From: Terriglobia bacterium
GTDB taxonomy: Bacteria > Acidobacteriota > Terriglobia > Terriglobales > Acidobacteriaceae
DNA length: 64,000 bases
Assembly (NCBI GenBank): GCA_020073665.1
Contig: JAIQEU010000014.1
Coordinates: 62,001 to 126,000 of the forward strand
Reading direction: 5' to 3'
Shown: one piece after another, positions 33,677-42,929 of the stretch
Numbering within the stretch: position 1 is the first letter of the stretch
How the letters are laid out: each line of letters starts with the position of its first letter
The notes under the pieces: model-generated
Told to the model about the DNA's origin: nothing
Databases searched by the model: none
Seen by the model: the letters and a program-made list of their open reading frames with translations, nothing else
Program-made: the position numbers and the translations under genes

Positions 33677-34969
33677 ATGCCAGTCTTGTTACGCACGCCC
33701 AAAACCGTTTTGCTGCTCTCGCTGCTGATGGCGGCCAGCCTTTGGCTCTATGTGCAACGGGTGCTGATACCGTACCAGATCGCCGATGCTGCCGCCCACG
33801 GGCAGCCCCGTGGAATCCTGTCTGACCTTTATCCGCGCTGGGTGGGAACGCGCGAACTGCTCTTGCACCACCGCGACCCCTACAGCCCTGAAGTCACGCG
33901 CGAAATCCAGAGTGGCTACTACGGGCGGGTGCTCGATCCCAACCGCCCCGGAGATCCAAGGGACCAGCAGCGTTTTGCCTATCCCGTGTATGTTGCATTC
34001 CTGCTGGCTCCGATCATCGGGCTGCCGTTTTCTGCGGTGCACGCAGCCTTCGGATGGTTTCTGGCCATTCTGACTGCGACGACCGTCTGGCTCTGGCTGC
34101 GCGTGCTGCGTTGGAATGTCTCAGCTACCACGGCCGCCGCCCTCGTGCTTCTTACATTAGGTAGTTTTCCCGCGGTGCAGGGAATCAAGCTGCAACAACT
34201 CAGCTTGATGGTAAGTGGGATGATCGCCGGCTGTGCCGCCCTGCTGGTTACCGGCCATCTTCTGCTTGCCGGCGTCCTGCTCGCGTTGGCCACCATAAAG
34301 CCACAACTCGCATTGCCGCTGTGTGCTTGGCTGCTTCTGTGGGCGCTCAGTGACTGGCGGCGACGCAAGTCACTGGTTTTGAGTTTTGCCGCGACACTTG
34401 CCGTTCTGTTCGCGGCGGCCCAGTACGTTCTCCCGGGATGGTTCAGTGAATTTCGTGGTGCTGTTTCAGCATACCGTCAGTACACCGGCGGCGCGGGATC
34501 ACTGCTGGATGTTCTGGTTACGCCAGTTGTGGGAGCGATACTGGCCGTTGCCATTCTGCTGGCCGTGGGCGGCGTCTGCTGGCGTCTGCGTCAGGTCGAA
34601 TTGAACGATGAAGCTTTCGGTTTGGTGCTGGCCCTGGTGCTCGGAGTCACGGTGGTGGTGGTGCCCATGGTGGCGCCCTACAACCAGGTGCTCCTGCTGC
34701 CGGCCCTGTTTCTTATTGCACGGGACTGGACAGCGCTCTGGGGCAGGAGTTTGCTTACTCGCACACTTTTCTTGCTGACGGCCGCACTGGTTTGCTGGCC
34801 GTGGCTCGCGGCCGGGCTTCTGGCCTTGGCTTCGTTCGGGCCGGGCAAGAATTTAGCCCTGCATGCCTGGGCCTTGCCTCTCTACACCAGCCTCGGGATT
34901 CCGCTGGCCGTGGTCGGCTTGCTCTGGACCCAGGTTTCCGCGGCTTTGCGCGCGCGCTTCACCGCCTAG
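33677..34969 (+). CDS. GT87-like (DUF2029) integral-membrane glycosyltransferase
   Basis: This 430-residue protein has about ten spans. The first outer loop contains SDLYPRWVGTRELLLHHRDPYS, and GYYGR with RFAYPVYVAFLLAP follows. The central LLLAGVLLALATIKPQLALPL is the K-P-Q family span, and VVPMVAPYNQVLLLPAL lies near the end. It probably transfers a sugar from a polyprenyl carrier outside the membrane. It diverges from the shorter homologue (51 bases between starts) and ends by overlapping the next convergent gene by 4 bases. Confidence 0.8.
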   Translation: MPVLLRTPKTVLLLSLLMAASLWLYVQRVLIPYQIADAAAHGQPRGILSDLYPRWVGTRELLLHHRDPYSPEVTREIQSGYYGRVLDPNRPGDPRDQQRFAYPVYVAFLLAPIIGLPFSAVHAAFGWFLAILTATTVWLWLRVLRWNVSATTAAALVLLTLGSFPAVQGIKLQQLSLMVSGMIAGCAALLVTGHLLLAGVLLALATIKPQLALPLCAWLLLWALSDWRRRKSLVLSFAATLAVLFAAAQYVLPGWFSEFRGAVSAYRQYTGGAGSLLDVLVTPVVGAILAVAILLAVGGVCWRLRQVELNDEAFGLVLALVLGVTVVVVPMVAPYNQVLLLPALFLIARDWTALWGRSLLTRTLFLLTAALVCWPWLAAGLLALASFGPGKNLALHAWALPLYTSLGIPLAVVGLLWTQVSAALRARFTA

Positions 34970-37185
34970 GAAGCAGTCGCCGCCCTCCGCAAACGCCGCA
35001 GCCCGATCCCGGCCACGCAATACAATCCCATCGTAACCAGCAGCAGGGCGCGCATTCCCACGAGCAGCGACAGGTTCTCCATCAAGCCTCCCACCACCGC
35101 GCCCAGAATGTTGGCGCCAAGCGCGGCACTAGGAGATGGCGTAACCCGAAACTCCACGGCGAACAACAAGCCAGCAAAAAAAACCGGCACCGCAAAAACC
35201 GCAGCCAGCAGAACACCAACCGTCGCTGGCGATCCCGGAATTCGTGTGAAGGGAAGCCAATATGCAAGCCCTAGTCCGGCGAGCAGTCCCGCCAGAATCC
35301 AGGCTCTCGAGAGTGAAATGCGAATGCGCTCCACCGCCAGGTTCGCCAACAACAAGGCTGTCAGCAAGGCAGAAATCACAATCCCATTGACCTGCCAAGT
35401 GGTCCCAAAATACAGCGCCAATCGGCTGATGACCTGGGTTTCCAGCAGGAGAAATCCCGCTCCCATGCTGAAAAAGAACAGTGACGGGACCCGGGTGCGG
35501 GCTTCCGGAACCTGGAAGTAGAGGCCAATCCCGAGCACCATGACCATGGCACCCAAGGAATAGTAGGTACGGGGGATGGCGTGGAGTTTCTGGTAGAGAT
35601 AAGGCCAGTCATCGGTGGTGATCGGCACTGACTCCGGATCGGGGCTGACGCGATTGCGGTCGACGAACTCGGTCAGTCGGGGATCGGCGGCCCGCGCTTC
35701 TTCAACTCGGCCGGAAGGAGAAATAACGAAGCAGGTGGCGGAGGCCGCGTAACTCGAGGTGGCATGAAAGACCAATGGCGGCTTGCCAAAAATCTGTTGC
35801 AGCATCTCCGCCATCCGGCGGCCCAGCCACGGATGGTTAACCTGAAACTTCAGGAACAGGACACCATCCGGCTTTAAGTGATCTTTGGCTTCGCGAAATG
35901 ATTCCTCGGTGTAAACAAAGTTGTCGATCCGCATGTTCGAATAATCGGAGAATTGGGTGTGTGAATCGAGTAATCCGAACAACACCATGTCGTACTGCTG
36001 TGGACTGCGCTTCAGGAATGCTCGCGCATCGGTCAAGTGAATAGAAACCTGCGGTGAGTTATACGGATGTTCCGGGTGATCGCTTTTCCCCAGCGCCAGG
36101 ATGGCCGGGTCAATCTCCACCGCGTCCACGGACTGGCTGTCGTGGCGCAGGGCCGCCGCTACGTCGTTACCCGTGCCCGAACCCACGATCAGCACGCTGG
36201 GGCTTGCAGTAGCGAAGCGAAAGGGCAGGTTGTATGGGTTCTCGTCCACCGCTTCCTTCAGAGCCGTGGGATGGCGCCGCAAGAAAGCCGGGGAAAGGTC
36301 AACGATCGACTGGTACCCAGTGTGATTGACCCAGACCATGCCGTTGCTGAAATCCCCATTGCCGGCATACATCCGTTGATATTCGATTTGCTGGTAGGGC
36401 GTCCAGAAGCTGTAGTGATCGGAGGTGGCGGGATCGTGCAGCAGAAGCGCCAGCGGAACCAGCAGGCTGGCGACGAAAACCCCGTCCCGCGGCTTGGTTT
36501 GCAGCAGCGCGAAGCCTAGCAGCACCACCCCGAGCCAGAACGAGGGCGGCAACATCAAGCGGCTGACTCCGAGGAAGGCCAGGATCCCCGCCAGGCTGCC
36601 CAACAAGTTCCACGAATAGCCCATCAGCGGGTCGCGGGCAGCATCCATCTGGCGGCTGACAGTTTGCCCGAGAGGCACGAAAATCCAGACCAGCAGCAAG
36701 AACAGGGCGCCGGCCAACAGCACGGCAATCAGGAAGTGGCCCCAATGCCAGACGTTGCCGGTGGCCCACACTTCCACATCGGCGGAGGCCCCCAAATCTC
36801 GCGATAGGCTCTCCAGCTCTGCCCCAGCCCAAGGCAAGCGAATTACCAGCAGTATCCCCAAAAGGGCCTTTACGCCGATTGACCATCGCACCGGCTTACG
36901 CGCCAAGGCACATCCCAGCCCGAAACCGAGAAAACACAGCAGCAGTGCGAGGTTTTTGAAATAAGCGAACACTCGCACCTCCACCGCGATCCAGCGGATG
37001 AAAGCCAGCTCCGCAAACAGGGTCAGGAAGCTGGCAAGCAACAGTTGCCACAGGCTCCACGGGGTGGCCTCGTTCGACGCGCTCTCAAAGAAAGTGTGGC
37101 CCCGCCGCCCAGCCCTGGCCATGACAATTCGTGAGCCCAACAGGAAGGCCGTTGCTGCCAGGAATGTGAGCGTACGCGAGTTCAT
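34966..37185 (-). CDS. Membrane-embedded spermidine-synthase-like protein
   Basis: This 739-residue protein has an N-terminal block of about seven spans, a central Rossmann methyltransferase-like domain, and a C-terminal block of about seven spans. The central domain (about 310-500) shows SVLIVGSGTGNDVAAALRH as SAM-binding motif I, DAVEIDPAILALG as motif II, and HLTDARAFLKRSPQQYD. This matches spermidine-synthase-like proteins with transporter-like flanks. True polyamine synthases need a DDxxxR-type gatekeeper that I cannot confirm, so SAM or decarboxylated-SAM chemistry is open. Confidence 0.8.
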   Translation of the reverse strand: MNSRTLTFLAATAFLLGSRIVMARAGRRGHTFFESASNEATPWSLWQLLLASFLTLFAELAFIRWIAVEVRVFAYFKNLALLLCFLGFGLGCALARKPVRWSIGVKALLGILLVIRLPWAGAELESLSRDLGASADVEVWATGNVWHWGHFLIAVLLAGALFLLLVWIFVPLGQTVSRQMDAARDPLMGYSWNLLGSLAGILAFLGVSRLMLPPSFWLGVVLLGFALLQTKPRDGVFVASLLVPLALLLHDPATSDHYSFWTPYQQIEYQRMYAGNGDFSNGMVWVNHTGYQSIVDLSPAFLRRHPTALKEAVDENPYNLPFRFATASPSVLIVGSGTGNDVAAALRHDSQSVDAVEIDPAILALGKSDHPEHPYNSPQVSIHLTDARAFLKRSPQQYDMVLFGLLDSHTQFSDYSNMRIDNFVYTEESFREAKDHLKPDGVLFLKFQVNHPWLGRRMAEMLQQIFGKPPLVFHATSSYAASATCFVISPSGRVEEARAADPRLTEFVDRNRVSPDPESVPITTDDWPYLYQKLHAIPRTYYSLGAMVMVLGIGLYFQVPEARTRVPSLFFFSMGAGFLLLETQVISRLALYFGTTWQVNGIVISALLTALLLANLAVERIRISLSRAWILAGLLAGLGLAYWLPFTRIPGSPATVGVLLAAVFAVPVFFAGLLFAVEFRVTPSPSAALGANILGAVVGGLMENLSLLVGMRALLLVTMGLYCVAGIGLRRLRRAATAS

Positions 37186-37392
37186 CGTGTGCGGAGCGGC
37201 AGAGTCACAGGCCCCTTAGTGGAGTGCCGCTGAGCATACAGTCTGCCAGACGCAGGGGCAACAGGCTTGCAGAAGCTGTGCGGGAAAATTACCGGGGGTC
37301 TTAACCGCGAAGAGCATTCTTGCGGAGAGACAGAAAAGGAGCCTTGACGCCAGTCACGGCTCCTTCACGATGCTGAGGTAGTGCGAGATTTC

Positions 37393-37629
37393 TTAAGCGG
37401 CCTGTTTGGTGGCCAGCTCGCGCACCCGGGCCCGACTTCGCTCCGACGCGTCCACGACTCTCATCTCGGTCCAGTCGTATGCCAATTCTTTGCCGCAGTC
37501 CAGACACACTACGTACGTGCCGGTTAGGGAGGCGGCCCCGCTCCGGCGTTTGCCGGAACGAACCGTCATGGGAAAACTGTAATGATTGTGCCAACAGCCA
37601 AAAAACACATCCATTAATTTCGCCAACAT
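37393..37629 (-). CDS. Small CxxC protein downstream of the sigma/anti-sigma pair
   Basis: This 78-residue protein begins MLAKLMDVFFGCWHNHYSFP and has a VCLDCGKELAYDW zinc-knuckle-like motif near residues 41-53, then a basic tail. H14 and H16 with C12 could complete a metal site. It has no known family that I can name. It follows the anti-sigma gene in the same direction after about 230 bases and may belong to its regulon. Confidence 0.6.
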   Translation of the reverse strand: MLAKLMDVFFGCWHNHYSFPMTVRSGKRRSGAASLTGTYVVCLDCGKELAYDWTEMRVVDASERSRARVRELATKQAA

Positions 37630-37858
37630 ACCTACCTCCCCGAAAACAGGCTCTACTTGGCCCTTTACCTGGGAACTTCCCAAACCCTTTTGCGCCTTAC
37701 AACTGCTTAGATTCAGATGCAGCGCGAAAGGTTCGTTAGATATACGGAGCACATGGCGTGCCAGATTTGCTGGGAGAAAACCCTTGCCGGAAAGGGGGTT
37801 ACAGAAGGGCTGAGGAATGCTGCGCAGACTTTTGCATAGCTTGGGATAAGGCCGCGTG

Positions 37859-38116
37859 TCAGACCGGCTCAGAGCCTGATTTCTTGCGCGCCTGGCACTT
37901 GGCCATGATGGCGGAGCGGAGCCGGTCACGAAGATTTTCAGGAAGAGCGTAGAGTTGCGAGTCGCGGTAAATCTCGATGGTTTTCTTGGTAGTGTCGCAG
38001 ACCACGTAACAGTTGTGACACCAGGCCAAATGATCTTCCAGTTCGGCCTTGGTGCGGGCGTCGAGGACGCCATCGAGGTAATTGGTTAGCTCTTGCAGAA
38101 ATTCAGAGCATTTCAC
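37859..38116 (-). CDS. Anti-sigma factor with a zinc-binding (zf-HC2) domain
   Basis: This 85-residue protein has the ZAS pattern C3...H29-x3-C33-x2-C36 (HLAWCHNC), used by soluble anti-sigma factors to clamp ECF sigma factors and often to sense redox state. There is no membrane span, so the sensor is cytoplasmic. Its start overlaps the sigma-factor stop by 4 bases, the usual coupling that keeps the two in balance. Confidence 0.9.
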   Translation of the reverse strand: MKCSEFLQELTNYLDGVLDARTKAELEDHLAWCHNCYVVCDTTKKTIEIYRDSQLYALPENLRDRLRSAIMAKCQARKKSGSEPV

Positions 38117-38742
38117 TGTGCATTCTCTCCGCTCTCGCGTTTCTGAAAGTACCGGCTGAGCCGTTCCCGCAACTGCAAACGGGCACGCAGCAGTCTCGAC
38201 TTGACCGCGGGAATGCTGAGGTCTAGTGCCTCGGCTGTTTCCTCGGTCGAGAGACCTTCCACATCCCTTAGGACAAACACTGTCCGAAAGCTGGGGGGGA
38301 GACCTTGAATCGTCCGGGTCAAAATGTCCCGCAACTCCGCTTGCGTATACTGCTGTTCCGGGTTGGGGCTCCAGTCCGCGACTTCGCGCGGTACCGAGTC
38401 TTCCTCGGTCTTGACCTCTTCGTCCAGCGAAACCATGCGCTCCGGCCGACGCTTGCGCAACTTCATCAGCGCTTCGTTGACCGCGATGCGCACCAGCCAG
38501 GTATAAAACTTGGACTGTCCCTGGAACTGTTGCAGGTTCTCGTACGATTTCAGGAACGCATCTTGCACCACGTCTTCCGCATCTTCGCGATTTTGCGTAA
38601 TGTGCTGCGCGATGCGAAATACGTTCCGGTCGTAACGTCGAACCAGTTCTTCAAACGCCGCAATGTCGCCGGCCTTTGCCGCCTGAACCAGCGCCAGCTC
38701 ATCACTGACAGGTTCACCTACGTTTTGTTGGATGGCAGTCAT
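38113..38742 (-). CDS. ECF-family RNA polymerase sigma factor
   Basis: This 209-residue protein has region 2 at about 25-95 (YDRNVFRIAQHITQNREDAED, the core-binding and -10 contact helices). Region 4 at about 135-195 is LPPSFRTVFVLRDVEGLSTEETA with SIPAVKSRLLRARLQLRERL as the -35 recognition helix-turn-helix. A long acidic linker (RMVSLDEEVKTEEDSVP) joins them. It is coupled to a zinc anti-sigma gene, so it is likely freed by redox or envelope stress. Confidence 0.94.
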   Translation of the reverse strand: MTAIQQNVGEPVSDELALVQAAKAGDIAAFEELVRRYDRNVFRIAQHITQNREDAEDVVQDAFLKSYENLQQFQGQSKFYTWLVRIAVNEALMKLRKRRPERMVSLDEEVKTEEDSVPREVADWSPNPEQQYTQAELRDILTRTIQGLPPSFRTVFVLRDVEGLSTEETAEALDLSIPAVKSRLLRARLQLRERLSRYFQKRESGENAQ

Positions 38743-39028
38743 TCTCGTTCCGATGCAACAATTTTGCGCGATCCAGCCGGGGACGGAATGTTATTTTACT
38801 TGGTAACCCGGCTTAACGCGTAATTGTTTTGACGTATCCAGAGCCACCCGGTTTACGGTAAATTCGGCGTGGGTCGAAAGCTGTGTGTCATTCGTCGTGA
38901 GCCGCCGGGTGTCTTTTGGCCAACGACCAACGGCCCGCGACCGACAGCAGGTAAGTGCCATATAATCAAAGTTTAAACGCGGGGAACGCCGATCCCGCGC
39001 CGGCTGTGTCCCGTCCGGTTCAGCGATC

Positions 39029-40168
39029 ATGGCAGAGAAAAGTCCACTGGAGCAAATCGTAGAGAAGGTAGTTTCGCAGGTACTGGAAAGCCACGTCCCG
39101 CAGTTGCGGGATGATCTGGTGCGTCGCGTCCTGGACGGATTGCCGCAGGCGCTGGCAACCTCGGAGCCCAGCGCTGGCACTTCCGATAGCAGCGCGGCGA
39201 ACCTGCTCAAAGCGATCGTGGCCATTCACGCGGGCGCGACCCAGCGTGAGATCCTGCGGGCGTTGCTCGACAACACCATCCGCTATTGCGGGCGAGTTGC
39301 GCTGTTCGTCATTAAAGGGGGAACAGCCACAGGATGGGAAGCTCGAGGGTTTGAGAATAACGACGGCATCAAGAATTTTTCTCTCGATGTGAACTCCGGC
39401 GTGGCTTCCCGCGCTCTGCAGTCACGCATGGTATTTTCCGGAACCCGGGCTGACGTCGATCCCGGATTTGTAGCCAAGGTCAGCGCTCCCGGTGACGACC
39501 ACGTTCTATTCCTGCCGCTGCTGCTGAAGGATAAAGTTGCCGCCCTGGTCTACGCCGACGCGGGAACCGACACCGCGGGTAAGATGGACAACGCCGCCCT
39601 GGAAGTCCTCGTGACCTCCACCAGCGCGTGGCTGGAAGTGGCTTCGCTGCGCAAGCAGGCCCAAAAGGAGGGCGGAGCCGAGGCCGGCGGCGGAGAGAGG
39701 CCCGAACCCGCGCCCCCGGTGCAGAAGGTCTCGTCGTTTTCCGACCCGTTCGCTGCCCACGCACCGCTCCATGCACCTGGCCATTCAACTCCTGCCGCGG
39801 AAGCCGCAGCCGCCGAGAGCCCCGCCGTGGAAGAATCTCCGGTCGCGGTGGCCGAGGCTCCGCCCCAGGCCGGCGATGCCTTTAGCCAGATGTCTCCGGA
39901 AGACGCCGAAGTGCACCGCAAGGCACAGCGCTTCGCACGCCTGCTGGTGGATGAAATCAAGCTTTATAACCAGGCGAAGGTCGCCGAAGGGCGCAAGAAC
40001 CGCGACTTGTACGATCGCATGAAAGAAGACATCGAGAAGAGCCGCGCCACGTATCTCAAACGCTATGGCAACACCGCGGCGGCTGGGGCCGATTACTTCA
40101 GCCATGAACTGGTCCGCAGCCTGGCCGAGGATGACACTTCGCTCATGGGCGGAAATTTTCGGCGATAA
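39029..40168 (+). CDS. GAF-like domain protein of unknown function
   Basis: This 379-residue protein has a GAF-like domain at about 58-205: LLKAIVAIHAGATQREILRAL, then VALFVIKGGTATGWEARGF, and VLFLPLLLKDKVAALVYADA. An Ala/Pro/Glu-rich linker follows (about 215-290). The C-terminal conserved helical module has AQRFARLLVDEIKLYNQAKV and RNRDLYDRMKEDIEKSR. It may sense a small molecule and bind partners through the tail. The next gene starts about 10 bases after its stop, so the two are probably cotranscribed. Confidence 0.78.
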   Translation: MAEKSPLEQIVEKVVSQVLESHVPQLRDDLVRRVLDGLPQALATSEPSAGTSDSSAANLLKAIVAIHAGATQREILRALLDNTIRYCGRVALFVIKGGTATGWEARGFENNDGIKNFSLDVNSGVASRALQSRMVFSGTRADVDPGFVAKVSAPGDDHVLFLPLLLKDKVAALVYADAGTDTAGKMDNAALEVLVTSTSAWLEVASLRKQAQKEGGAEAGGGERPEPAPPVQKVSSFSDPFAAHAPLHAPGHSTPAAEAAAAESPAVEESPVAVAEAPPQAGDAFSQMSPEDAEVHRKAQRFARLLVDEIKLYNQAKVAEGRKNRDLYDRMKEDIEKSRATYLKRYGNTAAAGADYFSHELVRSLAEDDTSLMGGNFRR

Positions 40169-40178
40169 TTCATACAAA

Positions 40179-42533
40179 GTGGTTTTTCAGCGGCAGCAAC
40201 TGGTCCTCGTTCTGATCCTGGCAGTCGGGGGCGGATTTTTTTCCGCGCTCCCCGCGCCCACCCTCGCCCAATCCACCCCAGTGCAGCCTGCTCCCAGCCC
40301 CACCGGTTCTGCCTCGAGCCCGCCCGCCAAGCCCCGGCCCAAAGCGAGTTCCACTCCGACTTCTAAGAAATCCACGAGTGCGAAATCCACTAGCCTGAAG
40401 AGGAAACGCAAGCGGTCGTCGCCGCGCCTGCGACGCATGCGCCAGGCATTCGTAGCCTCCGCCAGTTTGAAGCCCATGGCCCGGCAACTGTTGCAGGACC
40501 GCACTCCGGCGGCCTACGCCGGAGTCGAAGCCTACGCGCGTCGTCATGCCAAAGAAGACGCTGGTGCACTGGCCTGGCTGGTGGTGGGGTACGCGCGCGT
40601 GCTCGATCATGACTACGCCAAAGCGGTTGAGCCGCTGAACCAGGCCAAGCCCAAAGCTGGCGACCTTGGGGACTACGTCAGCTATTACCTTGCCAGCGCC
40701 TACTTTCAGACCGGACGGATCGCCGAAGCCATCGCCACGCTCAGCGATTTTGACAAGACCTATCCCGAGTCGCTGATGCTGCGCGACGCCGACGTTCTCT
40801 ATGCCAATGCGCTGCTCTCCGAAGCCCGCCCGCAGGAGGCCATCGCGCTGCTGGAGAAAGACCGCGAACCGATTCGCGCCGATGTTGAACTGGCGTTGGG
40901 ACGCGCCTACGCCGCCGCAAATCAGCCTGCCAAGGCAGTCAGCATCCTGCGCAACTTGTATTTCACCATCCCGCTAAGCGGGGAATCGGGCCAGGCAGAA
41001 ATCGAATTGAAGAAACTGGCGGCGAGCGCGCCCTTGCCGCCGGCCAGCTTGAGCGATCGCCAGACCCGCGCCGATTTGCTGATGAAAGGCAAGCGCTTCA
41101 ACGACGCCGCCAGCGAATATCGCGACCTGTTGGACGAAGTGAGCCCCAGCGAGCGTCCGGCAACGCAGCTGGCGATGGTGGCGGCGATGCGCCGTGCCGG
41201 TCAAGGCAAAGAGGCCAAGCGCATTTTGGAATCCATGGCGAGCCCGACGCCTGAAATCGCTGCGGAACGCTTGTTCAATCTGGGCGAGATCGCCCGCGCG
41301 GCCGATGACGACGACGGCTTCCTGCGGATTCTGGGACAGATTCGCCAGACCGCTCCCACCAGCCCGTGGCTGGAGCAGGCGCTGCTTTCGGCGGGAAATA
41401 TCTACCTGCTGCGACACGATTACGACCGCGCCATCGATTCCTATCGCGAGTTGCAAGAGCGCTTTCCCAATGGCAGCAAAGCCTCCTACGCCCACTGGAA
41501 AGCCGCTTGGTTGACCCTGCGGCAGGGAAGAGACGCCGACGCCAAGACCGCATTCGAACAGCAGATTGCGCTGTATCCGTCCTCAGGAGAGGTGCCCGCG
41601 GCGCTCTACTGGCGAGCTCGCCTGGCGGAGGAAGATGGGGAGACCGCCAAGGCCCGCGCCTACTACCAGAAACTTTCTGAGCGTTTTCGCAATTTCTATT
41701 ACGGTGAACTGGCCCGCCAGCAACTCAAGAAACTGAAAGATGACAGTGACCCGGTGCGCTACCCCCTGCTCGACCGCGTGCCGCCGATCGCATCTGGTGC
41801 CAAGGTGACTACCGACGAGGTTCCCACCGACGATTTGCGGGTGCAGAAGGCAGAACTGCTCGAGAATGGCGCCCTGCTCGACTTTGCCACCCGCGAACTG
41901 CAAGCAACAGCCACCGAGGAGAAAGCCAACTGGCTTCCCTCTGAGGTTGCACGCATGTATCAGGATGTCGGCCGCTACGATGTCGCCATCGAGACTTTGA
42001 AGAAGGCTGTGCCCAACTACTTTGCCCTGGACCTGCCCACCCTGCCTCGTCCTTATTGGGAAGCGTTGTTTCCCAAACCTTACTGGGCCGACTTGAAGCG
42101 TTTTTCCGCCAGCAATGGGCTCGATCCGTACCTGGTGGCCTCGCTCATCCGCCAGGAATCGGAGTTCAATCCCGCGGCGGTGTCGAAAGCGAATGCGGTT
42201 GGATTGATGCAGCTGCTGCCGAAGGTTGGCAAAGGCGTGGCCAGGCAGGAAAAACTCAAGCACTACACTGCCCAGCAACTGTTTACTCCCACCGTCAACC
42301 TGCAACTGGGTACCCGCTACTTCCGCGAAATGGTGGACCAGTTCGGTGCGCTGGAGTACGCCCTGGCCGCCTACAACGCGGGCGCCGACCGTGTACAGGA
42401 TTGGCAAGGACTAGGAAAGTACCGCGACGTCCAGGAATTCGTCGAGTCCATACCGTTCACCGAGACCCGAGAATACGTCCAGGCAATCCTGCGAAATGCG
42501 AACGTCTACCGCCAACTGTACGGGGCGCCGTAG
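40179..42533 (+). CDS. Soluble lytic murein transglycosylase with TPR-like repeats
   Basis: This protein of about 784 residues has a signal region (LVLVLILAVGGGFFSAL ending LAQS), a Pro/Ser/Lys-rich linker, and a long helical TPR/superhelical body. A C-terminal SLT domain at about 650-770 carries the catalytic Glu in SLIRQESEFNPAAVS, and AVGLMQLLPKVGK and ALAAYNAGADRV are the other SLT motifs. The GTG at 40179 is preferred because it gives a normal signal peptide 10 bases after the upstream stop. An ATG at 40065 would overlap that gene by 100 bases. It cleaves peptidoglycan to anhydromuropeptides. Confidence 0.88.
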   Translation: MVFQRQQLVLVLILAVGGGFFSALPAPTLAQSTPVQPAPSPTGSASSPPAKPRPKASSTPTSKKSTSAKSTSLKRKRKRSSPRLRRMRQAFVASASLKPMARQLLQDRTPAAYAGVEAYARRHAKEDAGALAWLVVGYARVLDHDYAKAVEPLNQAKPKAGDLGDYVSYYLASAYFQTGRIAEAIATLSDFDKTYPESLMLRDADVLYANALLSEARPQEAIALLEKDREPIRADVELALGRAYAAANQPAKAVSILRNLYFTIPLSGESGQAEIELKKLAASAPLPPASLSDRQTRADLLMKGKRFNDAASEYRDLLDEVSPSERPATQLAMVAAMRRAGQGKEAKRILESMASPTPEIAAERLFNLGEIARAADDDDGFLRILGQIRQTAPTSPWLEQALLSAGNIYLLRHDYDRAIDSYRELQERFPNGSKASYAHWKAAWLTLRQGRDADAKTAFEQQIALYPSSGEVPAALYWRARLAEEDGETAKARAYYQKLSERFRNFYYGELARQQLKKLKDDSDPVRYPLLDRVPPIASGAKVTTDEVPTDDLRVQKAELLENGALLDFATRELQATATEEKANWLPSEVARMYQDVGRYDVAIETLKKAVPNYFALDLPTLPRPYWEALFPKPYWADLKRFSASNGLDPYLVASLIRQESEFNPAAVSKANAVGLMQLLPKVGKGVARQEKLKHYTAQQLFTPTVNLQLGTRYFREMVDQFGALEYALAAYNAGADRVQDWQGLGKYRDVQEFVESIPFTETREYVQAILRNANVYRQLYGAP

Positions 42534-42686
42534 AAATCGTGAGCCAGCTAAAGACGCGCTGAGCCTCGAATCCTGTCTCAAGCGTGGCTGCTTTGCCTCC
42601 TTCAAGTAACAGTTTAATATTCGGTTACTGTTCGCTCAGGATAATGGGCCTCTCCAGGATCATCTCCACCGCAGTCCTGTGGACAG

Positions 42687-42896
42687 GTGAATGTCATCCC
42701 GGCAAGTGAACAGCGCCTTGGCCAATCCCAGGCTTGCGCCGGCGCGATTTTGCAAAAGCAGCAGGAGGGACGGAAATACTATCGCGGAGTATACGCGACA
42801 TTTCGCAATGGCTATATCTTGTCGTTCGACGCGGAAGCTGCCTCCGAGGACAAACTCAATAAGCTGCTTGCCGGGATTGTCAGCTTCGCGAAGTAG
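42687..42896 (+). pseudogene. Possible C-terminal gene remnant or very small protein
   Basis: A GTG-started frame of 69 codons ends in YYRGVYATFRNGYILSFDAE and DKLNKLLAGIVSFAK. The alternation and length resemble the last strand and helix of a larger secreted protein. There is no signal peptide, no recognisable start region and no ribosome site, and the frame upstream is closed at 42642. It may be a decayed gene end or a real small ORF. Confidence 0.35.
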
Positions 42897-42929
42897 GCCG
42901 CTTCGCAACCTGCCGGAGAACGAAGGCCA

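Noticed and set aside
38743-39028. Possible gene in the gap between the sigma factor and the GAF-like protein
   Set aside because: The only frames are shadows; the gap holds a TATAAT at 38961-38966 but no convincing -35 element, so neither a gene nor a promoter is called.
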